NCBI RefSeq assembly: GCF_030813715.1
Contig: NZ_JAUSUZ010000001.1
Coordinates: 8,228,501-8,292,500 of the forward strand
Reading direction: 5' to 3'
DNA length: 64,000 nucleotides
Origin: Catenuloplanes indicus
Lineage (GTDB): Bacteria; Actinomycetota; Actinomycetes; Mycobacteriales; Micromonosporaceae
Shown: in pieces, positions 43,332 to 53,075 of the stretch
Layout: each line of letters begins with the position of its first letter
Position numbering within the stretch: position 1 is the first letter of the stretch
Position numbers and translations under genes: made by a program
Notes under the pieces: generated by a model
Told to the model about the DNA's origin: nothing
Seen by the model: only the letters and a program-made list of their open reading frames with translations
The model's database searches: none

Positions 43332-44642
43332 ATGGTGACAGTCGGTGGGCGGCGGCTGCTGCTCAAAGCGGCCGCGGGCGGCCTGGTCGGGGCCGCGTTG
43401 CCGGCCGGGACCGCGAGCGCGGCCGTACCGTGGGTGCAGGCGGCGCGGTTCCTCGACGCGATGACGGACGCGTACGACACGGACGGCCCACGACTGCCAC
43501 AGTCCTACTCCGACCAGGTCGGACTGCTGAGCACGGCGTTCACGTACGACGCGGCGCTCACGATCATCGCGTACCTCGCGCTCGGCGACCTGAAACGTGC
43601 GGTCTCGATCGGCGACGGGCTGCTGCACGCGCGCACCCACGACCCGGAGTGGGGGACCGGCCCGCTGCGCCAGGCGTACGCGGTCGCACCCTACCGGCGC
43701 GGCGACCGCGCCTGGGCGCACACGTTCGCCGCGCCGGACGGCACGGTCGACGCGGGCGGCCCGTTCCGGTTCACCGCCGTGTTCACCGGCGACCAGGCCT
43801 GGGCCGGGCTCGCGCTGCTTGCCCTGCACCGGCGCACCCGCGACCGGCGCTACCTCGACGGCGCGACCGCGCTGGCCGCCTGGGTACGCGACGAGGCCCG
43901 CTCGCCCGGCCGGCTCGGTGGGTACACGCTGGGCCGGAACCGGCAGGGCGCGCCGATCACCGCACAGTCCACCGTGCACAACGCGGACCTCTACACGCTC
44001 TTCTCCCGGCTCGGCTGGAAGGCGGAGCAGGACCGGGCCCGGCGCTTCGTCGAGCGGGCGTGGATCGTCGGCGCCGAGGAGTGCTGCTTCTCGGCCGGCT
44101 CGCCGGACGGCGGCACGCTCGACGACGGCGCCCGGACGCTGGAGGCGCAGACGCACCCGTGGCTGGCGCTGCGCGACGAGCGGCACCGCGGCGCGCTGAC
44201 CTTCGTGGACCGCCGGCTGCGCGTCACCGACACGCCGGACGCGCCGAACAGCGAGCTGACCGGCCGGCAGCGCTACCGCGGGATCACGGCCAGCACGCTG
44301 AGCCCGGCGTCCGACCCGGGCCGGCCGATCGAGGAGGGCCTGCCGCGGCCGGACCCGCAGGCGGTCTGGTTCGAGGGCACCGCGCAGTACGCGGTGGCGC
44401 TGCGCGCGGCCGGTGAGCCCCGGGACGCGCTGCGCGAACGCGACCCGGTCACCGACGCGCAGGCCGAGCTGGGCGCCGGGCAGACCGTCGGCGGCCGGCC
44501 GCTGCCGGAGAAGGCCGGCGTGGTGGCCGCGTCCAGCCCGCTGCACGTGGGCTTCGCGGACTCCGGCTACTACCCGAGCCGGCACCTGGCCGCGACCGCC
44601 TGGTACGTCCTGTCGATCAAGGGAGTGAACCCGCTTTCCTGA
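43332..44642 (+). CDS. Secreted glycoside-hydrolase-like (alpha/alpha toroid) protein
   Basis: A 436-residue protein with a twin-arginine-like signal (GGRRLLLKAAAGGLVGAALP, cleavage near TASAA). The mature part has repeated helical hairpins (AFTYDAALTIIAYLALGDLK; FTGDQAWAGLALLALHR) like six-hairpin glycosidase folds. Acidic residues in FTYDAA and WFEGTAQYAVAL could be catalytic. It is therefore probably an exported carbohydrate-active enzyme, but the family is not certain. ATG 43332 is the start. The M14 carboxypeptidase gene follows 38 bases later. Confidence 0.72.
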   Translation: MVTVGGRRLLLKAAAGGLVGAALPAGTASAAVPWVQAARFLDAMTDAYDTDGPRLPQSYSDQVGLLSTAFTYDAALTIIAYLALGDLKRAVSIGDGLLHARTHDPEWGTGPLRQAYAVAPYRRGDRAWAHTFAAPDGTVDAGGPFRFTAVFTGDQAWAGLALLALHRRTRDRRYLDGATALAAWVRDEARSPGRLGGYTLGRNRQGAPITAQSTVHNADLYTLFSRLGWKAEQDRARRFVERAWIVGAEECCFSAGSPDGGTLDDGARTLEAQTHPWLALRDERHRGALTFVDRRLRVTDTPDAPNSELTGRQRYRGITASTLSPASDPGRPIEEGLPRPDPQAVWFEGTAQYAVALRAAGEPRDALRERDPVTDAQAELGAGQTVGGRPLPEKAGVVAASSPLHVGFADSGYYPSRHLAATAWYVLSIKGVNPLS

Positions 44643-44680
44643 GCCGCCCCTCAGTCGTTGAGGCCTTCGAGGGGGTACGC

Positions 44681-47623
44681 ATGAGAGCAGCCGTGGTGCT
44701 CGCGCTGGCCGTCACGATCGGCACCGCCGGGCCCGCCCGCGCGGACGCCGGGGCGGAGCAGCTGGAGGTCTACACCGGCACGGTGACACCCGTCCAGGCC
44801 GACCGCATGCGCGCTTCCGGTCTGGACGTCGAGGGCGCCGGCGCGGTCGAGGCGGTGCTGACCCGGCGGCAGGCCGACCGGCTCGCCGCGCGGGGCGTCC
44901 GGCTCACGCCGCGGACCGTGCGCGGTGAGCGGGCCTCGGACGCGCTGCGCGCCCAGGCGCGGGCCGGGTGGACCGCGTACCGGTCGTACAGCGAGCCGGG
45001 CGGGCTGCGCGACGAGCTGACCGCGACCGCGGCCCGGTACCCGAACCTGGCGAAAGTGGAGACGATCGGCCGTACCGTGCGGGGAAAGCCGATCCTCGCG
45101 GTGAAGGTGACCGCGGACGCGCGCCGGGTGCCGGACGGGAAACGCCCGGCCGTGCTCTACGCGGGCGCCCAGCACGCCCGAGAGTGGATCACGCCGGAGA
45201 TGGTCCGGCGGCTCTACCACCACGTGCTCACCGGCTACGGCGCCGACCCGGAGATCACCCGGCTGCTGGACACCACCGAGCTGTGGTTCCTGCCGGTCGC
45301 GAACCCGGACGGCTACGACCACACGTTCACCGAGGGCAACCGGCTCTGGCGCAAGAACCTGCGGGACAACGACGGCGACGGCCGGATCGCACCCGGCGAC
45401 GGCGTGGACCTCAACCGCAACTTCGGCTACCGCTGGGGGTACGACGACGAGGGCTCGTCCGGCGACCCGGCCGCGGAGACGTACCGGGGTGCCGCGGCCG
45501 CCTCCGAGCCGGAGACGCGCGCGCTGGACGGGCTGTTCGCGCGCGTCGGATTCGAGTTCTTCGTCAACTACCACTCGGCCGCGCAGCTGCTGCTCTACGG
45601 CGTCGGCTGGCAGGTCGCCACGCCGTCGCCGGACGACGTGATCTACCGCGCGCTGGCCGGTGACGACGCGCACCCGGCCGTGCCGGGCTACGACCCGGAT
45701 CTGGCCGCGGAGCTCTACACCACGAACGGTGACACGGACTCGCACGCGGCGGAGCGCTACGGCACGCTCGGGTTCACGCCGGAGATGTCCACCTGCAAGG
45801 TCGCGGCCGACTCGGTGCCGGACGACCGGTGGCGGGCCGAGGACTGCGCCAGCGACTTCATCTTCCCGGACGACGAACGGCTGATCTCGGCGGAGTTCAC
45901 CAAGAACGTGCCGTTCGCGCTCGCGGTCGCCGCGGCCGCGAAGGACCCGGCGCTGACGCACAGCACGCCGGACCTCACCGCCGACCCGTTCGCCGTCTCG
46001 TACGGCACGTCCCAGCCGGTGGCCGTGACCGCCCGCCGCGGGCTGAAGCGCGTCGCGCTGCACTACCGGATCAACGGGGGTACGCCGGGGACCGCACCGG
46101 CCCGGGAGTGGACCGGCGGCGAGCGCTACGGCACCGACGGCACCCGCTGGTTCACCGAGCTGCGCGGCACCGTCCCCGCCCAGCGGCCGGGCGACCGGGT
46201 GGAGGTGTGGTTCAGCGGCGAGAAGGACGGCGTCACGGTCACCGGCGGGCGGTTCGGCTACACCGTCGCCGAGGACATCGGCGGTGACGTGCTCCTCCTC
46301 GCGGCCGAGGACGTCACCGGGACCAGCCCGGACCAGGCCGGCACGTCCGCCCGGTACGCCGCGGCGCATGCCGAGTCGCTGGGCCGGGCCGGCTTCGACA
46401 CCGACGTGTACGACGTCGACGCGCGCGGCCGGACCGCGCCGCACCACCTCGGCGTGCTGTCCCACTACCGGGCCGTGGTCTGGGAGACCGGCGACGACGT
46501 GATCCCGCGCGCCAAGGGCCAGCCGAACGGCACCACCACGCGCGCCGCGGCCGCGACCGAGCTGGCGGTCCGCGACTACCTCAACGAGGGCGGCAAGCTG
46601 CTGGCCGGTGGGCAGCACGCGTTCTACCCGCAGTCGCTCAACGGCGGCGCGGTGTACCACCAGACCGGGCCGGGGGAGTGCACGGACGCCGGCTCGGCCG
46701 CGTGCATCGGGCTGTCCAACGACTTCCTGCAGTACTGGCTGGGCGCGTACACGTACGCCGGCGGTGTGCAGAAGCACCCGCTGACCGGAACCGGCGGCGC
46801 GTTCCGCGGCTGGACCGGCACGCTGGACGACGGGCAGAAGCACACGGCCACGTTCCTGAGCACGCGCGGCTACTCGCACGTGCCGGTCGGCTGGGACCGG
46901 CCCGGCGCCGCGCCGTACGGCCCGGCGACCGGCGACCGCTACGTGTGGAGCGGCCGGCACGACGCGGCCTACCAGCGGCTCAGCCGCCGGGTCACGGTGC
47001 CGGCCGGCAAGCACGCGTCGCTGCGGTTCGCCACGTCGTACGACATCGAGAAGAACTGGGACTTCCTGATCGTCGAGGCGCGGCGGGCCGGCACGGACGA
47101 ATGGACCACGCTGCCCGAGGCCGGTGGCCGGACGAGCACCGCGCCCGGCGAGAGCTGTCCGGTGGAGCTGCACCCGGAGCTGGGCCGCTACCTGACCGAG
47201 GACGGTGCCGCGTGCGCCTCCACCGGGCGCTGGCATGCGGCGACCGGTGCGTCCGGCGGCTGGCAGCGGTGGACCGTGGACCTGTCCGGATACGCCGGGT
47301 CCGAGGTCGAGGTCGCCATCACGTACGTCACCGACTGGGGCACCACCGGCCTCGGCGTGTTCGTCGACGACGCCACCGTCATGGTCGGCGGCAGCACGGT
47401 GTCGGCCACGTCGTTCGAGGACGGCCTCGCCGGCTGGACCGCGCCGGAGGGCTGGACCGCCACGCCGCGGGTGTTCGAGGACGGCGCGGTGGTCACCACG
47501 CCGGACACGGTCCTGCTCGGCTTCGGCCTGGAGGGCTTGGCCCCGGCCGCGCGCGACGACCTGGTGCGGCGTGCCATGACGCACCTGAAGATCAAGCCCA
47601 GGACCCGTTCGGGGGTACGGTGA
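44681..47623 (+). CDS. Secreted M14-family zinc carboxypeptidase, multidomain
   Basis: A 980-residue exported enzyme. A signal peptide (residues 1-about 21, ending ARADA) is followed by a propeptide-like region and an M14 domain. Zinc ligands are His and Glu in YAGAQHAREWITPEM and the His in FVNYHSAAQL; the catalytic Glu is in LGFTPEMSTC. Substrate-binding motifs LNRNFGYRWG and NPDGYDHTF are present. After the M14 domain come beta-sandwich modules and a long C-terminal part (VWSGRHDAAYQRLSRRVTVP) resembling immune-inhibitor-A-type domains. It should cleave C-terminal residues from extracellular peptides. Start ATG 44681 after GGGGG. Confidence 0.93.
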   Translation: MRAAVVLALAVTIGTAGPARADAGAEQLEVYTGTVTPVQADRMRASGLDVEGAGAVEAVLTRRQADRLAARGVRLTPRTVRGERASDALRAQARAGWTAYRSYSEPGGLRDELTATAARYPNLAKVETIGRTVRGKPILAVKVTADARRVPDGKRPAVLYAGAQHAREWITPEMVRRLYHHVLTGYGADPEITRLLDTTELWFLPVANPDGYDHTFTEGNRLWRKNLRDNDGDGRIAPGDGVDLNRNFGYRWGYDDEGSSGDPAAETYRGAAAASEPETRALDGLFARVGFEFFVNYHSAAQLLLYGVGWQVATPSPDDVIYRALAGDDAHPAVPGYDPDLAAELYTTNGDTDSHAAERYGTLGFTPEMSTCKVAADSVPDDRWRAEDCASDFIFPDDERLISAEFTKNVPFALAVAAAAKDPALTHSTPDLTADPFAVSYGTSQPVAVTARRGLKRVALHYRINGGTPGTAPAREWTGGERYGTDGTRWFTELRGTVPAQRPGDRVEVWFSGEKDGVTVTGGRFGYTVAEDIGGDVLLLAAEDVTGTSPDQAGTSARYAAAHAESLGRAGFDTDVYDVDARGRTAPHHLGVLSHYRAVVWETGDDVIPRAKGQPNGTTTRAAAATELAVRDYLNEGGKLLAGGQHAFYPQSLNGGAVYHQTGPGECTDAGSAACIGLSNDFLQYWLGAYTYAGGVQKHPLTGTGGAFRGWTGTLDDGQKHTATFLSTRGYSHVPVGWDRPGAAPYGPATGDRYVWSGRHDAAYQRLSRRVTVPAGKHASLRFATSYDIEKNWDFLIVEARRAGTDEWTTLPEAGGRTSTAPGESCPVELHPELGRYLTEDGAACASTGRWHAATGASGGWQRWTVDLSGYAGSEVEVAITYVTDWGTTGLGVFVDDATVMVGGSTVSATSFEDGLAGWTAPEGWTATPRVFEDGAVVTTPDTVLLGFGLEGLAPAARDDLVRRAMTHLKIKPRTRSGVR

Positions 47624-47754
47624 CCGCGCACACCTTAGAACTTTGTCGGCATTCTGGCTGTTTTCCGTGGCATCGGTAGCCGGTCCGGGTGCAGTTGGTT
47701 GTCATTCAGTTACCCGTCTACCACTCAGCGTGTTTACTGCCTAACGTTCACGGC

Positions 47755-48141
47755 ATGAACAACGACATCCCCGCGGTGACCGCCCAGGGCCTCGACGCCG
47801 AGCTCCTGCTCAACGCCGACCTGCTCTTCCTGGACGAGGTCATGGCCCGGGTCGGCGTCGACGGCATCACGGCCGCCTACGCCAACGCCGGCCTGCTCGC
47901 CGCGGTGGATCAGCACGCGGCCGCGGTCCGTGAGTCGCTGCGCGACGCCGGGCGCGCGATCGACGCGCCCGCGCTCGCGGCCTACGGCCGGTCGATCGCG
48001 GCGGCCGCGCGCCGGGCCGGGCGGTTCCTGCCGGACCCGGGCGGCGCGCACGTGGCGCCGCTGGACTGGCTGACCGCGGAGTGGCACCTGCTCCGGCTGG
48101 TCGCGGTGTGCATGCTGGCGGAGGACGCCGCCGTGCTCTGA
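47755..48141 (+). CDS. Small helical protein, possibly DUF6401-like
   Basis: A 128-residue soluble, Ala-rich helical protein. The segment AGLLAAVDQHAAAVRESLRD and the ending EWHLLRLVAVCMLAEDA recall the DUF6401 group, but I cannot confirm this. It has no membrane segment. ATG 47755 is the start. A hairpin follows the stop. Function is unknown. Confidence 0.65.
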   Translation: MNNDIPAVTAQGLDAELLLNADLLFLDEVMARVGVDGITAAYANAGLLAAVDQHAAAVRESLRDAGRAIDAPALAAYGRSIAAAARRAGRFLPDPGGAHVAPLDWLTAEWHLLRLVAVCMLAEDAAVL

Positions 48142-48154
48142 CCCTCTCGTGCCC

Positions 48155-48189
48155 GACACCCCGCCCGGCTGCGGCCGCGGCGGGGTGTC
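48155..48189 (+). terminator. Hairpin terminator after the small helical protein gene
   Basis: An 11-bp perfect stem (GACACCCCGCC / GGCGGGGTGTC) with a 13-base loop starts 14 bases past the stop. Its right arm runs into a 16-bp tandem repeat. Confidence 0.75.
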
Positions 48190-48233
48190 GTGCTTTTCCG
48201 GCGTCGTGCTTTTCCGGTGTCGTGCTTTCCGGC
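48187..48233. repeat. 16-bp unit, three tandem copies downstream of a terminator
   Basis: Copies of GTCGTGCTTTTCCGG plus one variable base lie at 48187-48202 and 48203-48218, with a third shortened by one base to 48233. They begin in the right arm of the hairpin. Confidence 0.88.
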
Positions 48234-48316
48234 ATATCGTGTGAATCTGGTTTGTCGTCCTTTCGGGAACGGCACGGCAGCTTTGCCGCTAAAAGGGACG
48301 AAACTACTCTGCCCGC

Positions 48317-49054
48317 ATGAAGGTTCCCACCATGTTGCTGGCCGCGGCCGCGTTCGCGCTGCTGCCGGCCACCGCGGCGACCGCCGCACCGGCCGCACCC
48401 GCGGCCGCCGCGTCCACGATCGTCGCGAAGTACACGTTCGACAGCGCCGCCAGCACCGTCAACGACGCGTCCGGGCGCGGCCTGCCGCTGAAGATGCGCG
48501 CGGCCGACGGGGGCGCGGTCCGCTACGTCACCAAGGGGTCCGGGCGCGCGCTCGCGTTCCCGGTCCGCTGCGCCGCGAACGCGGCCAAGTGCCCGCGCGT
48601 GCTCCTCGAGGGCGGCGACGACTCCGACCTCGACCCGGGCACCAAGCCGTTCTCGTACGGCCTGACGCTCGCCGCCACCGCCGCCGCGGTCGGCAGCGAG
48701 TCGAACATCCTGCAGAAGGGTGTCGCGGACGCGCAGGGCCAGTGGAAGCTGCAGATCGGCGGCAAGAAGAAGCTGCCGTCCTGCGTGATCGCCGGTGCCG
48801 GCAAGGGCGCGAAGCGCTACATCGCGAAGTCCTCGCAGAGCGTGCTGGACAACAAGTGGCACACCGTCACCTGCCAGCGCACCGCCACCCAGCTGATCAT
48901 CTGGGTGGACGGCCAGAACCGCGGCTCGGTCGCGGTCCCGTCCAGCGTCAGCATCAGCAACAACCTCCCGCTGCGCATCGGCGCCCAGAACCTGAACGCC
49001 AAGCAGACCGCATTCGGCGGCGCCATCGACGACGTGGTGGTCGCGGTCGGCTGA
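48317..49054 (+). CDS. Secreted LamG/concanavalin-like domain protein
   Basis: A 245-residue exported protein with a signal peptide (residues 1-about 24, cleavage at TATAAP). The mature part is a laminin-G-like beta-sandwich: YTFDSAASTVNDASGRG, QWKLQIGG, KWHTVTCQRTATQLIIWVDG and the closing FGGAIDDVVVAVG. Three or four cysteines may form disulfides. It probably binds carbohydrate or protein outside the cell. ATG 48317 is the start. A strong hairpin terminator follows. Confidence 0.87.
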   Translation: MKVPTMLLAAAAFALLPATAATAAPAAPAAAASTIVAKYTFDSAASTVNDASGRGLPLKMRAADGGAVRYVTKGSGRALAFPVRCAANAAKCPRVLLEGGDDSDLDPGTKPFSYGLTLAATAAAVGSESNILQKGVADAQGQWKLQIGGKKKLPSCVIAGAGKGAKRYIAKSSQSVLDNKWHTVTCQRTATQLIIWVDGQNRGSVAVPSSVSISNNLPLRIGAQNLNAKQTAFGGAIDDVVVAVG

Positions 49055-49061
49055 CCGACCA

Positions 49062-49102
49062 CCCGGCGCGGGCCCACCGGCACGACACGGGCCCGCGCCG
49101 GG
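49062..49102 (+). terminator. Hairpin terminator after the LamG gene
   Basis: A perfect 14-bp stem (CCCGGCGCGGGCCC and its complement) with a 13-base loop begins seven bases past the stop codon. Confidence 0.82.
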
Positions 49103-49178
49103 CGGCACGTCCCCGAGGGGAGACGCCAGGGAACTCCCCGATGGATTCGGTCCGGGGCGATGCCTACCGTCGGTAGTC

Positions 49179-50183
49179 ATGAAGGCCATCGTGCAGCAGC
49201 GGTACGGAGCCGCTCCCGCAGTGCTCGAGGTCGGGGAGGTCGCGATGCCCGCGGCCGGGCCCGGCGACGTCCTGGTCCGGGTCCACGCCGCCGCGGTCAA
49301 CGCGGCCGACTGGCACATCATGCGCGGTGACCCGTGGATCGCCCGGCTGGCCACACCCGCGATCTTCGGGCGGCGCGGGCCGAAGCAGCCGATCCGTGGC
49401 CGGGACATCGCGGGCGTGGTGGAGGCGGTCGGGCCGGGGGTGGAGCGGTTCGCGCCCGGCGACGAGGTCTACGGCGATCTCGGCGACGCCGGTGGCGCGT
49501 TCGCGGAGTACGCGGTCGCGCCGTCCACCAGCCTCGCGGCCAAGCCGGCCGATCTGACGTTCGTCGAGGCCGCGGCCGTGCCGCTGGCCGGCAGCACCGC
49601 GCTGTACGGGTTGCGCGACCTGGCCGGTGTGCGGGCCGGCCAGCGAGTGCTGATCAACGGCGCCTCCGGTGGCGTCGGCACGTTCGCGGTGCAGATCGCG
49701 GCCGCGATCGGCGCGGAGGTGACCGGCGTGTGCAGCACCCGGAACGTCGAGTTGATCTCCTCGCTCGGCGCGTCGGACGTCATCGACTACACACGCACCG
49801 ACTTCGCGGCGCTCGGCCGGCACTGGGACGTCGTCTTCGACCTGGCCGCACGGCGCACGCTGGCGGACTGCCGGCGCGCGCTCACGCCGGACGGCACGTT
49901 GCTGCTGGCCGGCGGCGGTGTGTTCGAGGGCGGCAGCCTGTTCGGGCCGATGACCATCCAGGTGCAGGGGCGGCTGCTGGCCCGGGCCGCCCGCCCGCAG
50001 CGGCTGCTCCCGCTGCAGATCCGGCCGCGCGCGGCGTACCTGGACGCGCTCCGTGACCTGATCGAGTCCGGCGCGGTCCGCCCGGTGATCGAGAAGACGT
50101 ATCCGCTGGCCGCGGCCGCGGAGGCGGTCCATCACCTGGAGCAGGAGCACACCCGGGCCAAGCTGGTGCTGACCGTGGTGTGA
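49179..50183 (+). CDS. MDR-family NAD(P)H quinone oxidoreductase / zinc-independent alcohol dehydrogenase
   Basis: A 334-residue medium-chain dehydrogenase/reductase. It has the GroES-like N-terminal domain (VRVHAAAVNAADWHIMRGD; RGRDIAGVVEAVG) and an NADPH-binding Rossmann domain (VLINGASGGVGTFAVQIA). The structural-zinc cysteine lobe is absent, and the catalytic Cys is replaced, as in quinone oxidoreductases. It likely reduces quinones or enones with NADPH. ATG 49179 is the start. It is a single gene downstream of the LamG terminator. Confidence 0.9.
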   Translation: MKAIVQQRYGAAPAVLEVGEVAMPAAGPGDVLVRVHAAAVNAADWHIMRGDPWIARLATPAIFGRRGPKQPIRGRDIAGVVEAVGPGVERFAPGDEVYGDLGDAGGAFAEYAVAPSTSLAAKPADLTFVEAAAVPLAGSTALYGLRDLAGVRAGQRVLINGASGGVGTFAVQIAAAIGAEVTGVCSTRNVELISSLGASDVIDYTRTDFAALGRHWDVVFDLAARRTLADCRRALTPDGTLLLAGGGVFEGGSLFGPMTIQVQGRLLARAARPQRLLPLQIRPRAAYLDALRDLIESGAVRPVIEKTYPLAAAAEAVHHLEQEHTRAKLVLTVV

Positions 50184-50258
50184 CCTTGTGCTCAGCATTG
50201 CCGGAGTTGCGCCGAACGGAGGGGAAAGTACCGGCATGAGGTAGAAGGTGGCGGGAGA

Positions 50259-51836
50259 ATGCGGTCCCTGAGTATGCGCACCAGCCTGCTGGCCACGGCC
50301 GCGGTCGCGCTGGTCGTGGCCCTGGTGGTCGGTGGGCTGAGCGTGGTGCGGATGTCCGCGATCGCGGACCGCGCCGAGTCGGTGTACGACGAGGCGCTGC
50401 GGCCGCTGAGCGTGGTGCAGGACATCGAGCAGCTGATCTGGCACTCCCGGTGGGCCAGCCTGTCGAACCTGACCGGCACCGACCCGGTGAAGGTCAAGGC
50501 GTACGCGGAGGAGACCGCGGCGATGCTCGACCAGGTGTCGGTGCGCATCGACGAGTACGCCGGGCTGACCGTGACGGACGCGGAGCGGGCCGCGATGGCC
50601 ACGTTCACCGACAACTGGGCGACGTACCTGGACCTGCGGCAGCAGTCCGCGGCGCTGAAGCAGGCCGGGAAGCTCGAGGAGTGGCAGGCGTTCCGCAGCA
50701 GCACGCTGAACCCGTCCATCGTCACCGCGATGGAGGACCTGACCGCGCTGAAGGAGCTGTCCCAGGCGCACGCCACCGGGACCGCGGCCGCTGCCCGCCG
50801 CACCGCCGACCAGGCCCGTACCGTGATCATTATTGTGCTGGTCGCCGGTGTCGTGCTCGCCGCGGCGTTCTCGCTGCTGGTGGCGCGCGGCCTGGTCCGG
50901 CGGCTGGCCGGGCTGGAGTCGGTGCTGGCCGCGATGGCCGCCGGTGACCTGACCGAACGCCCGGCCGACACCGCCGGTGACGAGATCGGCCGGATGTCCC
51001 GGGCCGTGCACCAGGCGAACGCGCAGATGCGCGCAGCCGTGCGTACGCTCGCGGAGGCCAGCACCGGGCTGGCCGAGCGGTCCACCGAGCTGCAGCGGGC
51101 CAGCGGCACGTTGTCCAGCAACACGGACGAGGCATCCGGCCGGGTCAGCTCGATCGACGAGGCCGCCGGCGAGGTGACCGCCGGCGTCAGCGCGGTCGCC
51201 AGCGGCGCCGAGGAGATGGGCGCCGCGATCCGCGAGATCGCGGTCAGCGCCACCGAGGCCGCCCAGGTCGCCGCGGACGCGGTCCGGGTCGCGTCCCAGG
51301 CCGAGGAACTGATGACGAAGCTGGACACGTCCTCCGCGGAGATCGACAGCGTGGTCAAGGTGATCACCGCGATCGCCGGCCAGACGAACCTGCTCGCGCT
51401 GAACGCCACCATCGAGGCCGCCCGCGCCGGCGAGTCCGGCAAGGGCTTCGCGGTGGTCGCCGGCGAGGTCAAGGACCTGGCGCAGGAGACCGCGAAGGCC
51501 ACTGAGGAGATCAGCCGCCGGATCGAGGCGATCCAGGTGGACACGCGCACCGCGGTCGAGTCGATCTCCGGCATCGGCGAGATCATCGGCCGGATCAACG
51601 ACTACCAGAACACGATCGCGTCCGCCGTCGAGGAGCAGAGCGCCACCACGAACGGCATGACGTCCGACCTGAACCGCGCCGCCGGCGGCACCTCCCAGAT
51701 CAGCAGCCAGATCGGCGAGGTCGTGCAGGTGACGGCCGCCACCCGCGAGGCCGCCCACGCCACCGAGACCGCCGCCGGCGACCTGGCCCGGATCTCCGGC
51801 GACCTGCGCGCCGCGGTGTCCGGCTTCCGCTACTGA
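50259..51836 (+). CDS. Methyl-accepting chemotaxis protein
   Basis: A 525-residue receptor. Residues 10-32 are the first membrane helix, followed by a four-helix-bundle sensor domain to about residue 185. The second membrane helix is at about 187-210 ([20 protein letters not shown]), then HAMP, then the signalling domain with the conserved hairpin tip [20 protein letters not shown]. It should signal to CheA/CheW, none of which are in the window. This is consistent with motile spores. ATG 50259 has GGGAG before it. Confidence 0.94.
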   Translation: MRSLSMRTSLLATAAVALVVALVVGGLSVVRMSAIADRAESVYDEALRPLSVVQDIEQLIWHSRWASLSNLTGTDPVKVKAYAEETAAMLDQVSVRIDEYAGLTVTDAERAAMATFTDNWATYLDLRQQSAALKQAGKLEEWQAFRSSTLNPSIVTAMEDLTALKELSQAHATGTAAAARRTADQARTVIIIVLVAGVVLAAAFSLLVARGLVRRLAGLESVLAAMAAGDLTERPADTAGDEIGRMSRAVHQANAQMRAAVRTLAEASTGLAERSTELQRASGTLSSNTDEASGRVSSIDEAAGEVTAGVSAVASGAEEMGAAIREIAVSATEAAQVAADAVRVASQAEELMTKLDTSSAEIDSVVKVITAIAGQTNLLALNATIEAARAGESGKGFAVVAGEVKDLAQETAKATEEISRRIEAIQVDTRTAVESISGIGEIIGRINDYQNTIASAVEEQSATTNGMTSDLNRAAGGTSQISSQIGEVVQVTAATREAAHATETAAGDLARISGDLRAAVSGFRY

Positions 51837-52071
51837 CCACTCCCGGCGGATGCCCGGCCGTTCCGGGCATCCGCCGCAGCCACGCCGGGCGTCACCACGC
51901 GATGCGTGTTCTCGCAGGGGACGTGCTGACGAGCTGCCAACCGCCACCGCAGGTGTTACTCAGGCCGCTGCCGTTGCGCCTTCCATCCTGTGCGGCGGTC
52001 GGCTTCGACAGCGTGGACGGCCTGCACGATCGCGGTGGCTCAATGGGCAGCAGCGCAGCGTGGTGGGTATC

Positions 52072-52122
52072 GCTGTGCCGCGCTGCTCGCTGTGCCGCGC
52101 TGCTCGCTGTGCCGCGCTGCTC
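52072..52122. repeat. 17-bp unit, three tandem copies
   Basis: The unit GCTGTGCCGCGCTGCTC occurs three times without change, at 52072, 52089 and 52106, followed by a partial fourth copy. It lies in noncoding DNA. Confidence 0.92.
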
Positions 52123-52347
52123 GCTGTGCGGTGTCGCTTGCGCTGGGCGTTCTTCTGGTTGCCGGCCCGCCGCGCGCCTCGCACCGCCTCCGCCGCGAGT
52201 AATCGGCCGGCACCGCGATCAACCGTGCCGGCTTTGGCTCTTGTCCCGCGAAACCGGCAGGGAGGAGCGCAGCGACGACCGTTGCCCGCGGGAGCATGCG
52301 GACCGTGCCGCGCCGGAAGCGGGAACATCGAGATTTTGATCTTCCGA

Positions 52348-52363
52348 AGGGACCTTCGGCCCT
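52348..52363 (+). promoter_or_regulatory. DosR/DevR-type box upstream of the DevR-like gene
   Basis: AGGGACCTTCGGCCCT is an imperfect dyad of the type bound by DosR and its actinobacterial relatives (GGGAC-N-GNCCC pattern). It lies 36 bases upstream of the response regulator start and suggests autoregulation. Confidence 0.65.
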
Positions 52364-52398
52364 GTCCCGGTTCCCGTCCGGCCCGGTAGAAAGGAGGG

Positions 52399-53040
52399 GT
52401 GATTCGTGTGTTTCTGCTCGACGACCACGAGGTCGTGCGCCGTGGCATCGCCGACCTCCTCGGGGCGGCCGATGACATCGAGATCGTCGGTGAGTCCGGC
52501 CTGGCTCAGGAGGCGGCCCGGCGGATTCCGGCGCTGCGGCCGGACGTGATGATCCTGGACGGCCGGCTGCCGGACGGCAGTGGCATCGACGTGTGCCGGG
52601 ACGTGCGGGCCGTCGACTCCTCGATCAAGGGCCTGATCCTGACGTCGTACGAGGACGACGAGGCCCTGTTCGCCGCGATCATGGCGGGTGCGTCCGGTTA
52701 CGTGCTGAAGCAGATCCGCGGCAATGACCTGGTCGACGCGGTGCGCCGGGTGGCACAGGGGCAGTCGCTGCTCGACCCGGCCGTCACCCAGCGGGTGCTG
52801 GAGCGCATCCGCACCGGCGTGGAGGAGCCCCGGGAGCTGCGGTCGCTGACCGAGCAGGAGCGCCGGATCCTGGAGTACGTCGCGGAGGGCCTGACGAACC
52901 GGGAGATCGCCGGCAAGATGTTCCTGGCCGAGAAGACCGTGAAGAACTACGTCTCCAGCGTCCTGGCCAAGCTCGGTCTCGAGCGCCGCACCCAGGCCGC
53001 CGTCCTCGCGACCCGGCTGCTGGGCGAGCACAAGGGCTGA
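52399..53040 (+). CDS. devR: NarL/LuxR-type response regulator, DevR/DosR-like
   Basis: A 213-residue regulator with strong likeness to DevR/DosR of mycobacteria. The receiver begins VFLLDDHEVVRRGIADLLGA, has its phospho-Asp in ILDGRLPDGSGI, LILTSYEDDEAL with the switch Thr, and GYVLKQIRG with Lys. The C-terminal LuxR helix-turn-helix is in LTNREIAGKMFLAEKTVKNY and ends AKLGLERRTQAAV. It should control hypoxia or redox responses. The partner sensor kinase (DevS-like) is not in the window. GTG 52399 lies very close to its AAGGAGG; GTG 52408 is a possible alternative with better spacing. Confidence 0.92.
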   Translation: MIRVFLLDDHEVVRRGIADLLGAADDIEIVGESGLAQEAARRIPALRPDVMILDGRLPDGSGIDVCRDVRAVDSSIKGLILTSYEDDEALFAAIMAGASGYVLKQIRGNDLVDAVRRVAQGQSLLDPAVTQRVLERIRTGVEEPRELRSLTEQERRILEYVAEGLTNREIAGKMFLAEKTVKNYVSSVLAKLGLERRTQAAVLATRLLGEHKG

Positions 53041-53075
53041 CCCAGGCCCTAAGCTGGGCCCATGGTGGACGATAA

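Larger units (their letters stand above)
51837..52398. other. Intergenic region upstream of the DevR-like gene
   Basis: This 562-base gap holds no gene that I can support; the long frames across it have no family pattern. It contains a 17-bp tandem repeat (52072-52122), a block from about 52258 to 52325 resembling the region upstream of the Acg-like gene, and a DosR-type box at 52348-52363. Confidence 0.6.

Noticed and set aside
49109-49156. Inverted repeats with GGGAACTCCCC upstream of the MDR oxidoreductase gene, considered as a DosR-type box
   Set aside because: Spacing and half-sites differ from the two good boxes, and the surrounding block is not shared with them.
50184-50258. Possible motility-sigma promoter before the chemotaxis receptor gene
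   Set aside because: A GCCGAA-like string is present but no matching upstream element at the required distance could be seen.
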